This document shows positions 36,566-46,409 of a stretch of DNA of 64,000 bases, piece after piece. The translations under genes and the position numbers were made by a program. Source of the stretch: an uncultured Paraprevotella sp. (GTDB lineage: Bacteria; Bacteroidota; Bacteroidia; Bacteroidales; Bacteroidaceae); assembly GCA_947177395.1 (NCBI GenBank), contig CAMWUI010000004.1, positions 17,846-81,845 of the forward strand, read 5' to 3'. The number at the start of each line of letters is the position of its first letter. Positions within the stretch are counted from its first letter, which is position 1. Below the pieces are notes generated by a model, which made no database searches, was not told the origin of the DNA, and saw only the letters and a program-made list of their open reading frames with translations.

Positions 36566-38053
36566 ATGAAACGCAAGATATACACAACATTCCTGGCTTT
36601 CATAGCAGTGGCTTTCGGTGCAATGGCCGCAGTCAACGATAACGTCCGCACGGAAAACGTCTCGTTCAGCCGCGGAGGTGGAAAGATCAATGTCAACGCC
36701 GACATTGTGCTCGACTCGCTCAAGCTCAAGGACAACCAGCAGATCTTCATAACCCCGATCCTCTCGGGCGAGAACGATTGCCTTGTGCTCCCCACGGTGC
36801 TCATCACCGGACGCGGCATGCACTATGCCTACGAGCGCGGCACTATGCGCGGCCTCAAGGATTACCGCAAGAAATACGACATCATGCGCGAGGTGCGTCG
36901 CGACAACGGTCATGCCCAGATGGTGGATTACAACGCTTCGGCCCCGTTTGCGTCCTGGATGCGCACCGGGCGACTCAGCCTGCAGTTTCGCTACGACACC
37001 TGCGGCTGCGGCGTCTTCGACGGCTCGGCTCTTGGCCCGTCGGTAGAAACCACTTTCAACCCCGTGCCGTCAATGCGCGTTACTTATATCACCCCGAAAG
37101 TCACAGACCTCCCGGTATCGATTCACGAAGGAAGTGCCCGCGTGCAGTTTGAGGTTGACAAGACCGTGCTCCACGACAGCATCTACCGTGCACGCAGCGG
37201 CCAGCGCATCGACAACCGCCAGCAGCTCAAGGTTATCTACGATTCCATAGCCTACGCGCTCAACGACCCCAACGCCGAGATTGCCAAAATCGAGATCATC
37301 GGTTACGCCTCCCCCGAGTCGCCCTATGAGCACAACAAGGAGCTGGCCACCGGACGTTCGCGAGCCCTGGCCGAGTACATCGGCAAATATGTGGGCCGCA
37401 AATATAACATCGACCAGAGCGTTGCCACATTCGACGCTGTGCCGGAGAACTGGGAAGAGTTCCGCGGACAGGTGGTCAATGCCAAGGACATCACCGAGCA
37501 GCAGCGCCGCGACCTCCTCGCCCTCATCGACCGCCCGGCCTTCGGAGCCGCCGATTATGACGCCAAGGAGAAGGAGTTGAAGACCGACCCTAAATTCCGC
37601 GACCTTTACCGCACCAAGATATTGCCCGAGTGGTTCCCCCACTTGCGCGCCACAAAGTTCCGCATCAGCACGCGCCTCAAACCGTTGCCTGATTCGCAGC
37701 TTGCCGAGGTTATAAAGAGAACGCCCGAAAAGTTGTCGCTCAACCAGATGATGCGCGTGGCCCGGCTTTACCCCGAGGGCTCCCCGGAGTTCAACAAGGT
37801 GATAGAAACGGCCCTCCGTTATTATCCTTCAAGTGTGGAGGCCAACCTCAATGTGGCAGTCTCGGCAATCATTGCCGGCGACTACGCCAAGGCAGCCCCG
37901 CTCCTCGAGAAGGCCGGCGACTCCGCCGAGGCAGTCAACGCCCGCGCGGTGATCCGCGCTCATGAAGGCGACTTCGACGGCGCCCGCAAGCTCCTCGAGA
38001 CCATCCCGCTCCTCCCCGAGGCGCAGAAGAACCTGCAACTTCTCATGGAGTAG
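36566..38053 (+). CDS. DUF3868 protein with OmpA-like domain and C-terminal helical repeats
   Basis: 495 residues from the ATG at 36566 (signal peptide MKRKIYTTFLAFIAVAFGAMA); the frame extends upstream over the previous gene but that part is rejected. Residues about 22-160 match the DUF3868 pattern (beta-rich, with HYAYERGTMRGLKDYRKKY). An OmpA-like segment follows (IHEGSARVQFEVDKTVLHDSI, then IEIIGYASPESPYEHNKELATGRSRALAEYI), and TPR-like helices lie at 400-495. Such proteins sit in Mfa fimbrial operons and may tether the assembly to peptidoglycan. Codon use is strikingly CTC/GCC-rich. Confidence 0.82.
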   Translation: MKRKIYTTFLAFIAVAFGAMAAVNDNVRTENVSFSRGGGKINVNADIVLDSLKLKDNQQIFITPILSGENDCLVLPTVLITGRGMHYAYERGTMRGLKDYRKKYDIMREVRRDNGHAQMVDYNASAPFASWMRTGRLSLQFRYDTCGCGVFDGSALGPSVETTFNPVPSMRVTYITPKVTDLPVSIHEGSARVQFEVDKTVLHDSIYRARSGQRIDNRQQLKVIYDSIAYALNDPNAEIAKIEIIGYASPESPYEHNKELATGRSRALAEYIGKYVGRKYNIDQSVATFDAVPENWEEFRGQVVNAKDITEQQRRDLLALIDRPAFGAADYDAKEKELKTDPKFRDLYRTKILPEWFPHLRATKFRISTRLKPLPDSQLAEVIKRTPEKLSLNQMMRVARLYPEGSPEFNKVIETALRYYPSSVEANLNVAVSAIIAGDYAKAAPLLEKAGDSAEAVNARAVIRAHEGDFDGARKLLETIPLLPEAQKNLQLLME

Positions 38054-38151
38054 TTAGGAGCTGAGGACACTCTGCCTGCAGTGTCGCTCCGAAAAAATGT
38101 TAACGCGTAAAAAATGAGGATTAAAACCGATGAAATTTGAATTTCAGGCAT

Positions 38152-38380
38152 TATCTTTGCAGTGAAATTTTTGGACACGACAAAAAATAGATAGGGAAAT
38201 GTAGGGTCGCGGCATGCCGCGATCGCGACAATCACCCGGAGAAAAACGCCGCAAGCGGCTTTGCGGAGAGCGGATTACGGGAGGAGTGAAATCAGCGGAT
38301 GCGATATATCGCGTCCTTACAAAAGAGACTAAGAACTAAATTTAATTAAATAATCCATTAATAATTAATTTAACTAAGGT
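38152..38380 (+). promoter_or_regulatory. Internal promoter box and structured leader of the major fimbrillin gene (gap 38054-38380)
   Basis: TATCTTTG at 38152-38159 lies about 220 bases upstream of the fimbrillin ATG. The leader contains the perfect palindromes TCGCGGCATGCCGCGA (about 38210-38225) and GCGATATATCGC (about 38301-38312) and a GCCGCAAGCGGC hairpin (about 38251-38262), so the 5' untranslated RNA is likely to be structured. No gene is present in this gap. Confidence 0.5.
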
Positions 38381-40192
38381 ATGAAAAAATTATTATTTTC
38401 ATGTTTGTGTGCAGCTGCCTTTTTGACAGCCTGCAACAGCGAGGAGCTAGCTGTGATTAATGACAGCGGAAGCGACTTGATTTCTGACGGCCAGGCCCGT
38501 TACCTCTCTGTAAACATCGTATCTAACACCGACGGCACCAAAGCGGCGGCCGGTGATGTTGTTCCTGGAGAACCCGGCGACGCCAAATATGAGAAAGGTC
38601 TTGACAAAGAAAACGCTGTGACTTCTGTTCGTTTCTATTTCTTCGATTCAGACGGTGACCCTGCATACGTTAAGTCAGGTCAAGAGGTAAACTACTACGA
38701 TTGGACGGAGGGTATCTCGGTAGCAACTCCTGGTGATAACATGCCTAATGTTGAGAAAATCCTCAATGCCACTATCGTCATCAGCACCAAGGAGGGCGAC
38801 ACCTTCCCCTCTCAGATGCTTGCCGTTGTGAATCCCCGTAAGGACCTCGGTGACGAGTCTCGTAGCCTCGGCTCGCTCCGCACAGTGACTGCTGACTATG
38901 CATTGCACGCTAATGGTGACGGAAAATCCGATTCCGATTATCCCGGAAATTATTTCCCGATGTGTAACTCAGTTTATGCAGAGGTAAATGGAGAGATTGT
39001 GAAAGCTACCAAAATCACAACCGACAAGTATAAATCAACGGTCGACGCTGCAACAACTGACCCCGTTCAGATTTATGTTGAGCGTAATGTTGCAAAAGTG
39101 CGTACATCTCTCGACTTTATCTCCTCTATGAAAATGGAGGGTGATCTTATTAAACTTCAGTCTAAGGATGCCGACGGAAATGTATCAGATATCGAACTTC
39201 CCCAAACAGACATCATTGATAATCCAAACACAACTACTGAGAACACGGCGGTTTACCTCAAGCTCTTGGGCTGGAATGTAACTGCTGATATGAATGTGGC
39301 AACCCTCAGCAAGCGTCTTAAAGACCCCGTTTGGAGTAGTACTGAATTAGGCTTCACATGGAATAATCCCGGATACCGCCGCAGCTATTGGGCTAACCAG
39401 CTTAGCAATTCTGTAAGCCGCTATGGAGACTTCAACGCTGCTCAGGCTAAATCGTTTACTACGAACAATTACACCTATTGCAACGAGAATACTATAGCTC
39501 AGGGAAATGCAGATTACCAGAAACGCAACACAAAGATTATCATTGCCGGTACTCTCTGTGATAAGGGTGGTAAAGCGCTCACAATCTGCGAATATTACGG
39601 TATCAAGTTTATCGATGATAAAGATCAGACTAACCTTAAGAAATCTGTATTGAATTATCTTACGAACAATGGAGAAAACAACTATTACAAGCGGATCGGT
39701 AATGTTGTAAGCTCTATAGCTCCTGAAGATATAACCTTTAAATATGCGAAAACGGCTACAGCGACAGATTCTAAAGGATTATATTTTGTTGTGCCAATCT
39801 TGACTGAAGATGCCAAGAAATATGACTGGTACACAACTAAAAATGCCGAAGAAGGCTCTGAGCATGAAAGTAGTGATATTGATGAAGACCTCCAGAAATC
39901 TCAGCACGCCAAGATCTGGAACACAGGTATGACTTACTACTATGCCGACATCAACCACTTCGGTACTGATAAAGTGGGTGAGCAGGTAGTTGCAAGAAAA
40001 GGTGTGGTTCGTAACCATATCTATGACATGAGCATCAACTCTATCTATGGTCTCGGTACTCCGGTTTGGGATCCTGAGAAAGAAATCATCCCCGAAAAGA
40101 CAGAGGAAGAAGACACTTTCATTGGCGCTCAGATCAACATCCTTTCTTGGCGTATCGTTAACAACAGCGTTAGCATTAACTGGGGAAATTGA
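38381..40192 (+). CDS. Mfa1-family major fimbrillin (lipoprotein precursor)
   Basis: 603 residues. MKKLLFSCLCAAAFLTAC is a lipoprotein signal with the cysteine at 18. The N-terminal domain (YLSVNIVSNTDGTKAA, with DKENAVTSVRFYFFDSDG) and the C-terminal end (INILSWRIVNNSVSINW), which would act as the donor strand, match the Mfa1/FimA-type architecture, in which the lipidated precursor is cleaved on the surface and polymerises by strand exchange. The gene follows the DUF3575/DUF3868 pair and precedes anchor and tip genes, so it is probably the shaft subunit. Family membership is confident; the adhesion target is unknown. Confidence 0.85.
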   Translation: MKKLLFSCLCAAAFLTACNSEELAVINDSGSDLISDGQARYLSVNIVSNTDGTKAAAGDVVPGEPGDAKYEKGLDKENAVTSVRFYFFDSDGDPAYVKSGQEVNYYDWTEGISVATPGDNMPNVEKILNATIVISTKEGDTFPSQMLAVVNPRKDLGDESRSLGSLRTVTADYALHANGDGKSDSDYPGNYFPMCNSVYAEVNGEIVKATKITTDKYKSTVDAATTDPVQIYVERNVAKVRTSLDFISSMKMEGDLIKLQSKDADGNVSDIELPQTDIIDNPNTTTENTAVYLKLLGWNVTADMNVATLSKRLKDPVWSSTELGFTWNNPGYRRSYWANQLSNSVSRYGDFNAAQAKSFTTNNYTYCNENTIAQGNADYQKRNTKIIIAGTLCDKGGKALTICEYYGIKFIDDKDQTNLKKSVLNYLTNNGENNYYKRIGNVVSSIAPEDITFKYAKTATATDSKGLYFVVPILTEDAKKYDWYTTKNAEEGSEHESSDIDEDLQKSQHAKIWNTGMTYYYADINHFGTDKVGEQVVARKGVVRNHIYDMSINSIYGLGTPVWDPEKEIIPEKTEEEDTFIGAQINILSWRIVNNSVSINWGN

Positions 40193-40507
40193 GAGGTAAT
40201 TTCTGATGAATTAAACCGCGAAAGATGATGCGGCCTCAGAAACGGGCCGGGTCGCTTTCAAATCCTGAAAATGTCCGGTGGGGGAGGCTCCCCTCGACGG
40301 CGAGTCTCCCCCTCACCGGAACTATTAAAAAGAACAACGATTTTAAACGCACTGACGTACCGGTGCAAAGAGAGGTGCGAATCACGGAGATTCAATTTGG
40401 AAACTCCCTTTGTTTTGATAATTCCTGAGGGTGTCGGCAAGGGGTAGATACACCTTGCAACGCACTCATCGACATATATATCACATAAGAAACTAAGAAT
40501 TAATGGC
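40193..40507 (+). promoter_or_regulatory. Intra-operon stem-loop after the major fimbrillin gene
   Basis: In the 315-base gap a long stem-loop spans 40274-40320 (TCCGGTGGGGGAG opposite CTCCCCCTCACCGG, with CCTCG/CGAG inside), followed by ATTAAAAAG and not by a T run. It resembles an attenuator or mRNA-stabilising structure that would leave more shaft than minor-subunit message. A second small hairpin (GCAAGG/CCTTGC) lies near 40437-40460. No gene is present. Confidence 0.5.
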
Positions 40508-41584
40508 ATGAGATTGAAAACAAACATAAAGAAATCGGCATTGCGTGTAGCGACAGCAGTGATGGCGTTGTTGCCGTTGGTCGCTTTCACTTCATGCGAC
40601 GACTTCTTCTCCGAACAGGAGGGGGATTGCTCGGTGACTTACACGCTGAAGTTCCGTTACGACCGTAATCTGCACTGGGCAGATGCGTTCGCCAACGAGG
40701 TTTCATCCGTTCATGCCTACGCCTTCGACAAGTCGGGCATGCTTGTATGGCACCGCGAGGAACAGGTGGACCAGGCCACGGCCGACAACTATTCTATGCT
40801 TCTCGACCTCCCGGCCGGCGATTACAAGATACTTGCCTGGTGCGGTCTGCGCAACGACGGGGCGCGGGAGGAATCCTTCTCAGTGCCCGAAGCCACGATT
40901 GGGGAAACGCGCATCGAGGACCTGCACTGCTCGCTTCGCCGTTACTATGGCGAGGCAGGGGCTTACAGTGACAAGAGACTCTATCGCCTTTTCCACGGCA
41001 TTTTGGATGTGTCGCTTCCCGACAATGAGGATGGCGGACATTATGTCTACACTGTGCCTTTGACAAAGAACACCAACCATATACGCGTGATCCTGAACCA
41101 CCTTTCGGGCGAGGATGTGGATGTGGATAAATTCACTTTCCGCATTGATGATGAGAACGGCCTTATGGCCTACCACAACGGCCTCTTGGAGGATGAGAAC
41201 ATCAATTACCGTCCGTGGGCCACGACGAATGGCGTGGTCGGATTGGGTAAGGAGGATCTTGACACCCGCGCCATCATCGATGTCAAGGGCGCCATCGCCG
41301 ATATGACCGTGGCGCGAATGATGGAGGACCACCGCAGGAAGATGATGCTCACCATCACCAACGACAAGGGTATAAAGGTGGCCCGCATCCCGGTGATTGA
41401 CTACGCGCTGTTGGCGAAGGGATATTACGAAGAGGAGTACGGCCACAAGATGACCGACCAAGAATTCCTCGACCGAGAGGATGATTATGTGCTCACGTTT
41501 TTCCTCGACGAGAATAACGAATGGATAAGCAGCCAGATTCTGATCCACTCCTGGATGGTGGTGCCCAATGAAGTGGACCTGTAA
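40508..41584 (+). CDS. Mfa2/FimB-family fimbrial anchor lipoprotein
   Basis: 358 residues. Signal with lipobox FTSC (cysteine about 30) followed by DDFFSEQEGDCSVTYTLKFRYDRNLHWADAFANEVSSVHAYAFD, the classic Mfa2/FimB opening. LPAGDYKILAWCGL and the end (WISSQILIHSWMVVPNEVDL) are family features. Mfa2-type proteins terminate and anchor fimbriae in the outer membrane. It follows the major subunit, as expected. Confidence 0.88.
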   Translation: MRLKTNIKKSALRVATAVMALLPLVAFTSCDDFFSEQEGDCSVTYTLKFRYDRNLHWADAFANEVSSVHAYAFDKSGMLVWHREEQVDQATADNYSMLLDLPAGDYKILAWCGLRNDGAREESFSVPEATIGETRIEDLHCSLRRYYGEAGAYSDKRLYRLFHGILDVSLPDNEDGGHYVYTVPLTKNTNHIRVILNHLSGEDVDVDKFTFRIDDENGLMAYHNGLLEDENINYRPWATTNGVVGLGKEDLDTRAIIDVKGAIADMTVARMMEDHRRKMMLTITNDKGIKVARIPVIDYALLAKGYYEEEYGHKMTDQEFLDREDDYVLTFFLDENNEWISSQILIHSWMVVPNEVDL

Positions 41585-41658
41585 CCTGTGTTAGATTAGA
41601 GTTGACAGAAAACTGAAAATTGATAACTGATAACTTATCACTTAAAAACTAAAAAGGA

Positions 41659-42855
41659 ATGACTAAAATCTTCAGACATATCGCGGCTTTGCTTTGCGTG
41701 GCGCTCGCTGTCGTAATGACGGCGTGCGACAGCCGCTACGATATGCCTCAGGATCCGGCCGACGACGGCCGGGGAACATTCCTTGTATTCAACATCGGGA
41801 TGTTGGGAGCCACACGCGCCGCATCGACATCTATCCCCGATAACGAAAGTCTGCATTCCCTTCGCATTATGATCCTTAATGACCAGGGCGTGGTGGAAAA
41901 CAACGAATATTTCACCTTCGGGAGTTCGTGCGTGACTTACTCGCACATAACCAAACTGAAATCCCGCTTTAAGAAAAAAGTTTATCTCTTTGCTAACGAG
42001 GAGAGTGTCACTGACATTCAGTGTGAGCCAGCGAATGTAGCATTATCCGGCTCTCTGCATGATTTCCTCGAGAGTGTCACGGAGGGTGCTACAGGTTTCG
42101 AGGCAAAGATCGCGGCGGTGAACTTCACCCCCGATTTTTCGAAGCCCATACCTCTCAACGCCATTTATGACGTGGAGATTCCCGCCGGCGTGAAATATGT
42201 GGAGAAATCTTTCTGGCTCGTGAGAACTGCCGCGAAGTTTACGTTCACTTTCATCAACAAAAGGAAATATGCCGACATCACGGTCAACGGGATAGAGGTG
42301 AACGGCATTGCCGACCGACAATTCTTCATGCCGAAGTTCACCAACGACGAGACACCGGTCTTCCCCGGTTTCGCCACCTGGATCGACTGGCTCAAGGATG
42401 TCTCCGACAAAACGCAGGTAGACCCCGACAACCCCTCGGCCGATACGTCGGGCTGGCTCACCGCCTATGATATTCCGACCGCGGCCAATATCGGCAAACT
42501 GAGCTACACCGCTCCCTTCACCATCGAGCCGACGCCGGCGACCTCCGTTTACGGAAAAGAGATAGCCGACCTCTATTGCTGCGAGAGCAAGAACTTGCGC
42601 AGCGACGGAATGAACGCGGTGCCGATGGAGCAGCAGTATACCGTGCATCTCGAATGCACCGGCTATTACGGCAACGACGAAGAACATAGAACTTACGATA
42701 TAACCCTCCCTAATCTCAGGGCTCTTTTCAGAAACACTCACCCTCATGTGATAATCAGTTTCACCGAAGAGGATTATGAAGTCAAGGCGGTGGTGGATGT
42801 CGTTCCTTACCGGGGATGTATCCTTGATCCGTACTTCGGTCTCGCCCGCGAGTGA
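41659..42855 (+). CDS. Accessory fimbrillin, Mfa-like lipoprotein
   Basis: 398 residues; signal MTKIFRHIAALLCVALAVVMTAC with the lipid cysteine at 23. The mature chain has the two-domain fimbrillin pattern (GTFLVFNIGMLGATRAAST, then SLHSLRIMILNDQGVVENNEYF) and ends in a strand pair (EEDYEVKAVVDVVPYRGCILDPYFGL). It is probably a minor pilin between shaft and tip. Its start, MTKIFR, is shared with the next gene, pointing to duplication. Confidence 0.78.
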   Translation: MTKIFRHIAALLCVALAVVMTACDSRYDMPQDPADDGRGTFLVFNIGMLGATRAASTSIPDNESLHSLRIMILNDQGVVENNEYFTFGSSCVTYSHITKLKSRFKKKVYLFANEESVTDIQCEPANVALSGSLHDFLESVTEGATGFEAKIAAVNFTPDFSKPIPLNAIYDVEIPAGVKYVEKSFWLVRTAAKFTFTFINKRKYADITVNGIEVNGIADRQFFMPKFTNDETPVFPGFATWIDWLKDVSDKTQVDPDNPSADTSGWLTAYDIPTAANIGKLSYTAPFTIEPTPATSVYGKEIADLYCCESKNLRSDGMNAVPMEQQYTVHLECTGYYGNDEEHRTYDITLPNLRALFRNTHPHVIISFTEEDYEVKAVVDVVPYRGCILDPYFGLARE

Positions 42856-42909
42856 GTTTCTCCTATTTTTAATTGATATGTTGAACGGTTTTTGAGCAGT
42901 TTTATAAAG

Positions 42910-45900
42910 ATGACTAAAATATTCAGACTTACATATACTTTCCTTGGGGCGGTTATGCTTTCGTTCCTCTTCACCGGATGTCTCGACGATAGATTGGATG
43001 AATTCGGCACGGATTACGGCGACGGCTTCGGCGATCTGCAGGTGCAAGTAGAGTTCCAGAACCTATCCCCGGCTCTTGAGACCCGCGCTTCTGGCGGCAC
43101 CGCAGGCGACGCCATCGGTCCTGTCTCGAACCTCCAGATGGTGATATACAGTTACAGCAACGGCATCGTCACTTTCCGCGAGAGAGTGGTCTGCAACACC
43201 CTTAGCGACTATGTGCTCACCTCTCAGGGTAACGCTGGCGAGCCTTCCGACAAGCAGACCGGCAACAACCAGCAGGCCGGCGGACAGTTTGAGTCTACAG
43301 GCGAGCTCACCGCCCACGCCACTTTCACTATCAAGGACCTCCCTTACGGCGCTTACAAAATCTACGCCGTGGCCAACGTGCCTGGCCTTACCGACGAGCA
43401 GTGCCAGACCGAAGAGGATCTGAAGAAAATTCAGTTCACATGGGATTCCGGGACCGTGGGCAACAACAAGGCCATGTTCGGATATTTCACGCACGATAAC
43501 GACCGCTCATCGGGGTTTGACGCTCCGATAATTGCGGTCAATAAACCGAGCGTCAGCATCCATTCATGGATCAGGCGTCTTGTCTCGAAAGTGACCGTAG
43601 CCTTCGACCCCTCCGAACTGAAGGAGGCCGTTACTGTCTACATCAAGAGCGTCACCATTCACGACATTCCCAGGACCTGCCGGTTGGGTATGGACAATAC
43701 TCCAGGTCCCAAGGATAGCCTTCTCAAAGGGGAAACCATAGATTACAGCAACGGCTCGAGCGATTATAACAAATGGGAGATCAAGATGCAGAAAGGTTCG
43801 GGTAGGAAGGGTTCCTCCCATTCCAACACCGACAACGCCCTCTTCTTCTTCGAGAACAAGCAGGGCGACTACAGCAACGATCCCGCCAAAAAGGATTATC
43901 TGAAAGAGCAGATTCCCGATGAGACGGGAACATCTATCGATGAACCGGGTGATAACCTGTACGGCGAAGGAACCAACGACTTCAAGGACCGTGTAAAATA
44001 CGGCTCATATATCGAGGTGATCGGCTATTACGTCTCCAAGAACAGTGAGAAGATGAGCTCCGGCAACATCAAATACCGTTTCATGCTCGGTAAGGATATC
44101 ACGTATAACTACGACGCCGAGCGCAACTACCATTACAAGCTGACGCTCAAATTCCGCGGCTTTGCCAACGAAGCCGACTGGCACATCATCTACGAAGAGC
44201 CGACACCGTCGCTCTATACTCCCGACCAGTATTATGTATCATATCTTTACGGTCAGGAGTCGGAATTCCCTGTGCGTGTTATCACCGGTGACCCGGAGAA
44301 TACATCCCGTTATACTCTCAAGGCTGAGATTATCGAAAACCCGTGGTGGCCTTCCGATGATGAGGATGTTCCGCCGTCGTTTATCGGTAGTGGTGATGAT
44401 CCTAACGGATTTGCATGGATGAAATCGGCTGTTTATACCGTGCCAAGCAGTGAGAATGGTGGCGTTTCAACTCCATACTATAAAGATGAGAACAAAAATT
44501 ATGCAGGATTTCTCTCGTTGAGAAAGCCGGAAACCGTGCCTGGAAAACCGGATGTGTATGCCGATATAAAATTACCTGATGTCAAGGAAGAGAATGGACG
44601 TGATTACGGACCCGCCCATAGTGATGGCCTAAGAAAGTATTATATTAATCATAATGTGGCCCATGCGGCTTATAGCTTGACTGAAGGAAAACGTTCTGTC
44701 GGTCTCTATGATACGGATAACGGCATTCTATCCCCGGGTGGCTCTGCAGATGGAGAATATACTGTAACTAAAGATGCCGACAGATCCGTGACGCTGAAAA
44801 TCCCGATGTATACCAGACCGCTGAAGATGTCGGCGGGCACAGACTTTACCGGGAACAATCCGTATCCCTCATTCTTACGTCGTGCCAAGGTAAGATTCAC
44901 GTTGTTTGATGAGAAGGGTGATTCCGTTAAATTTAGGGATCTTGCCAACAATGAAATTGAGGTATACCATCGCGATGTTCCTGTTATTCAAGTGCGCCGT
45001 GTCGAGAATCCTAAGGCTATTTATCGGGCACACGATAACATTGATCCTTTTGATGTGGTTCTGATGCATCGCCGTCATCGCAGCGGTGTAGCCGCGGAGA
45101 AATTTGAGTATTTTGAATCAGAGGGCCCGTGGCGTGCAATCATTCTGAAAGATCCAAAAGGTCTCGTTCAACTTTCCAAAGATGGAACCGATGTTCAAGG
45201 AGAAGGAAATTCTATCGAGGGTTCCGGCGGTACGAAGATTGAGTTCACATATACTCCAACCGGAGTATGCGACGCGAATGAAACGCGCTGTGCCATTATC
45301 AAGGTAGAGTATCATAATTACACCTGCAATCACCTGATCTTTGTGCGTCAGGGATATGACAAGGGGGTGAAACTCGCCGATGCGAACTGGAGCCTCTATC
45401 AGGTATATGCGGCTAAAGGAACTACCTCCTCCCAACCTGAAAACGGTGTAGATAAAACTGTTACTGTTGATGTGACGAAAAGCCCGCTATCCATAGGCTC
45501 TCTTTTGAAACGGGGTTATTATAACGCATCGATTCGCGAAGCAGACAATCCCGGATGGCTTAAGGATGTTTCTAACAACCTGTCAGTCGCCTATTATAAA
45601 AACTCTACTACAGTCGATACGAAATCGATGGCTTGGAGTGACATCGGTGGATTTGGATGGTATAGCTATAATGGTACACAGGAACGTTATTCCTACCAAT
45701 GGGCTGATACTTGGGATGCGGAAGTAAATGAAACTACCAAAAAGTTAACTGTTCCGAAATATGAGAATTACGAAAACCTTCGTGACCAATGCGACTTCGG
45801 TTTCGGAATCGCTTACGCTGACGGTGCGACTAAAACCGCAGAGGATCTTGGTGACGCTTACGGATATATTGATAAAACGAATACCGGTTTTAGGACTTCC

Positions 45901-46386
45901 GAGGGTGTGAGAGTTTGTGTGGCTTACGATAAATCTAACGGCAATAATATCCTGTTCCCGCTTGGAAAAGAGGGGCATGGCCGACGTACGTGTACCAGTG
46001 TCGCAGCTATTACGACAAAAACTGATTTTGGTGTAGGGGGATCAAGATATTCGGGAGTTTTGTCGTACGGTGGCTTGGCGTCAGTGCTTTGGCAATCGGC
46101 GGCAGTTCATAGGCCTATTACCTATAATCACTATCGAACCCCGGGGGCGATGTATTGGGTAAAGAAAGCAAAACATATAAGTGGAGATGACCAGGCATCA
46201 TACGCTTCATGGGATATTAACTACTTTACCTGTACTTTCAATAATTATTCAGCTGCTTCATTGGGTAACTTTAGTGGTGCCACCCAATGGAATGATAAGG
46301 ACAAAAAATGGGACAATGTCACTAATCCTACATCGTGCTCTGATGCACTTCCGATCAAGTTGATCTATCAGAACGCCGGTGATTAG
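42910..46386 (+). CDS. Large tip fimbrillin-like adhesin (Mfa5/DUF4906-like)
   Basis: 1158 residues from the ATG at 42910; a TTG-initiated frame 6 codons longer is less likely. Lipoprotein signal MTKIFRLTYTFLGAVMLSFLFTGC. The N-terminal fimbrillin domain (LQVQVEFQNLSPALETRAS, VSNLQMVIYSYSNG) is followed by several beta domains. The C-terminal region (about 960-1158, with NILFPLGKEGHGRRT and RPITYNHYRTPGAMYWV) resembles the terminal domain of DUF4906 proteins. It is probably the fimbrial tip adhesin. Codon use is GC-rich up to about base 44250 and more AT-rich beyond, suggesting that the distal adhesive part has been exchanged. Confidence 0.72.
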   Translation: MTKIFRLTYTFLGAVMLSFLFTGCLDDRLDEFGTDYGDGFGDLQVQVEFQNLSPALETRASGGTAGDAIGPVSNLQMVIYSYSNGIVTFRERVVCNTLSDYVLTSQGNAGEPSDKQTGNNQQAGGQFESTGELTAHATFTIKDLPYGAYKIYAVANVPGLTDEQCQTEEDLKKIQFTWDSGTVGNNKAMFGYFTHDNDRSSGFDAPIIAVNKPSVSIHSWIRRLVSKVTVAFDPSELKEAVTVYIKSVTIHDIPRTCRLGMDNTPGPKDSLLKGETIDYSNGSSDYNKWEIKMQKGSGRKGSSHSNTDNALFFFENKQGDYSNDPAKKDYLKEQIPDETGTSIDEPGDNLYGEGTNDFKDRVKYGSYIEVIGYYVSKNSEKMSSGNIKYRFMLGKDITYNYDAERNYHYKLTLKFRGFANEADWHIIYEEPTPSLYTPDQYYVSYLYGQESEFPVRVITGDPENTSRYTLKAEIIENPWWPSDDEDVPPSFIGSGDDPNGFAWMKSAVYTVPSSENGGVSTPYYKDENKNYAGFLSLRKPETVPGKPDVYADIKLPDVKEENGRDYGPAHSDGLRKYYINHNVAHAAYSLTEGKRSVGLYDTDNGILSPGGSADGEYTVTKDADRSVTLKIPMYTRPLKMSAGTDFTGNNPYPSFLRRAKVRFTLFDEKGDSVKFRDLANNEIEVYHRDVPVIQVRRVENPKAIYRAHDNIDPFDVVLMHRRHRSGVAAEKFEYFESEGPWRAIILKDPKGLVQLSKDGTDVQGEGNSIEGSGGTKIEFTYTPTGVCDANETRCAIIKVEYHNYTCNHLIFVRQGYDKGVKLADANWSLYQVYAAKGTTSSQPENGVDKTVTVDVTKSPLSIGSLLKRGYYNASIREADNPGWLKDVSNNLSVAYYKNSTTVDTKSMAWSDIGGFGWYSYNGTQERYSYQWADTWDAEVNETTKKLTVPKYENYENLRDQCDFGFGIAYADGATKTAEDLGDAYGYIDKTNTGFRTSEGVRVCVAYDKSNGNNILFPLGKEGHGRRTCTSVAAITTKTDFGVGGSRYSGVLSYGGLASVLWQSAAVHRPITYNHYRTPGAMYWVKKAKHISGDDQASYASWDINYFTCTFNNYSAASLGNFSGATQWNDKDKKWDNVTNPTSCSDALPIKLIYQNAGD

Positions 46387-46409
46387 CGGAGAGAGGCTGC
46401 GCCGTAAAA

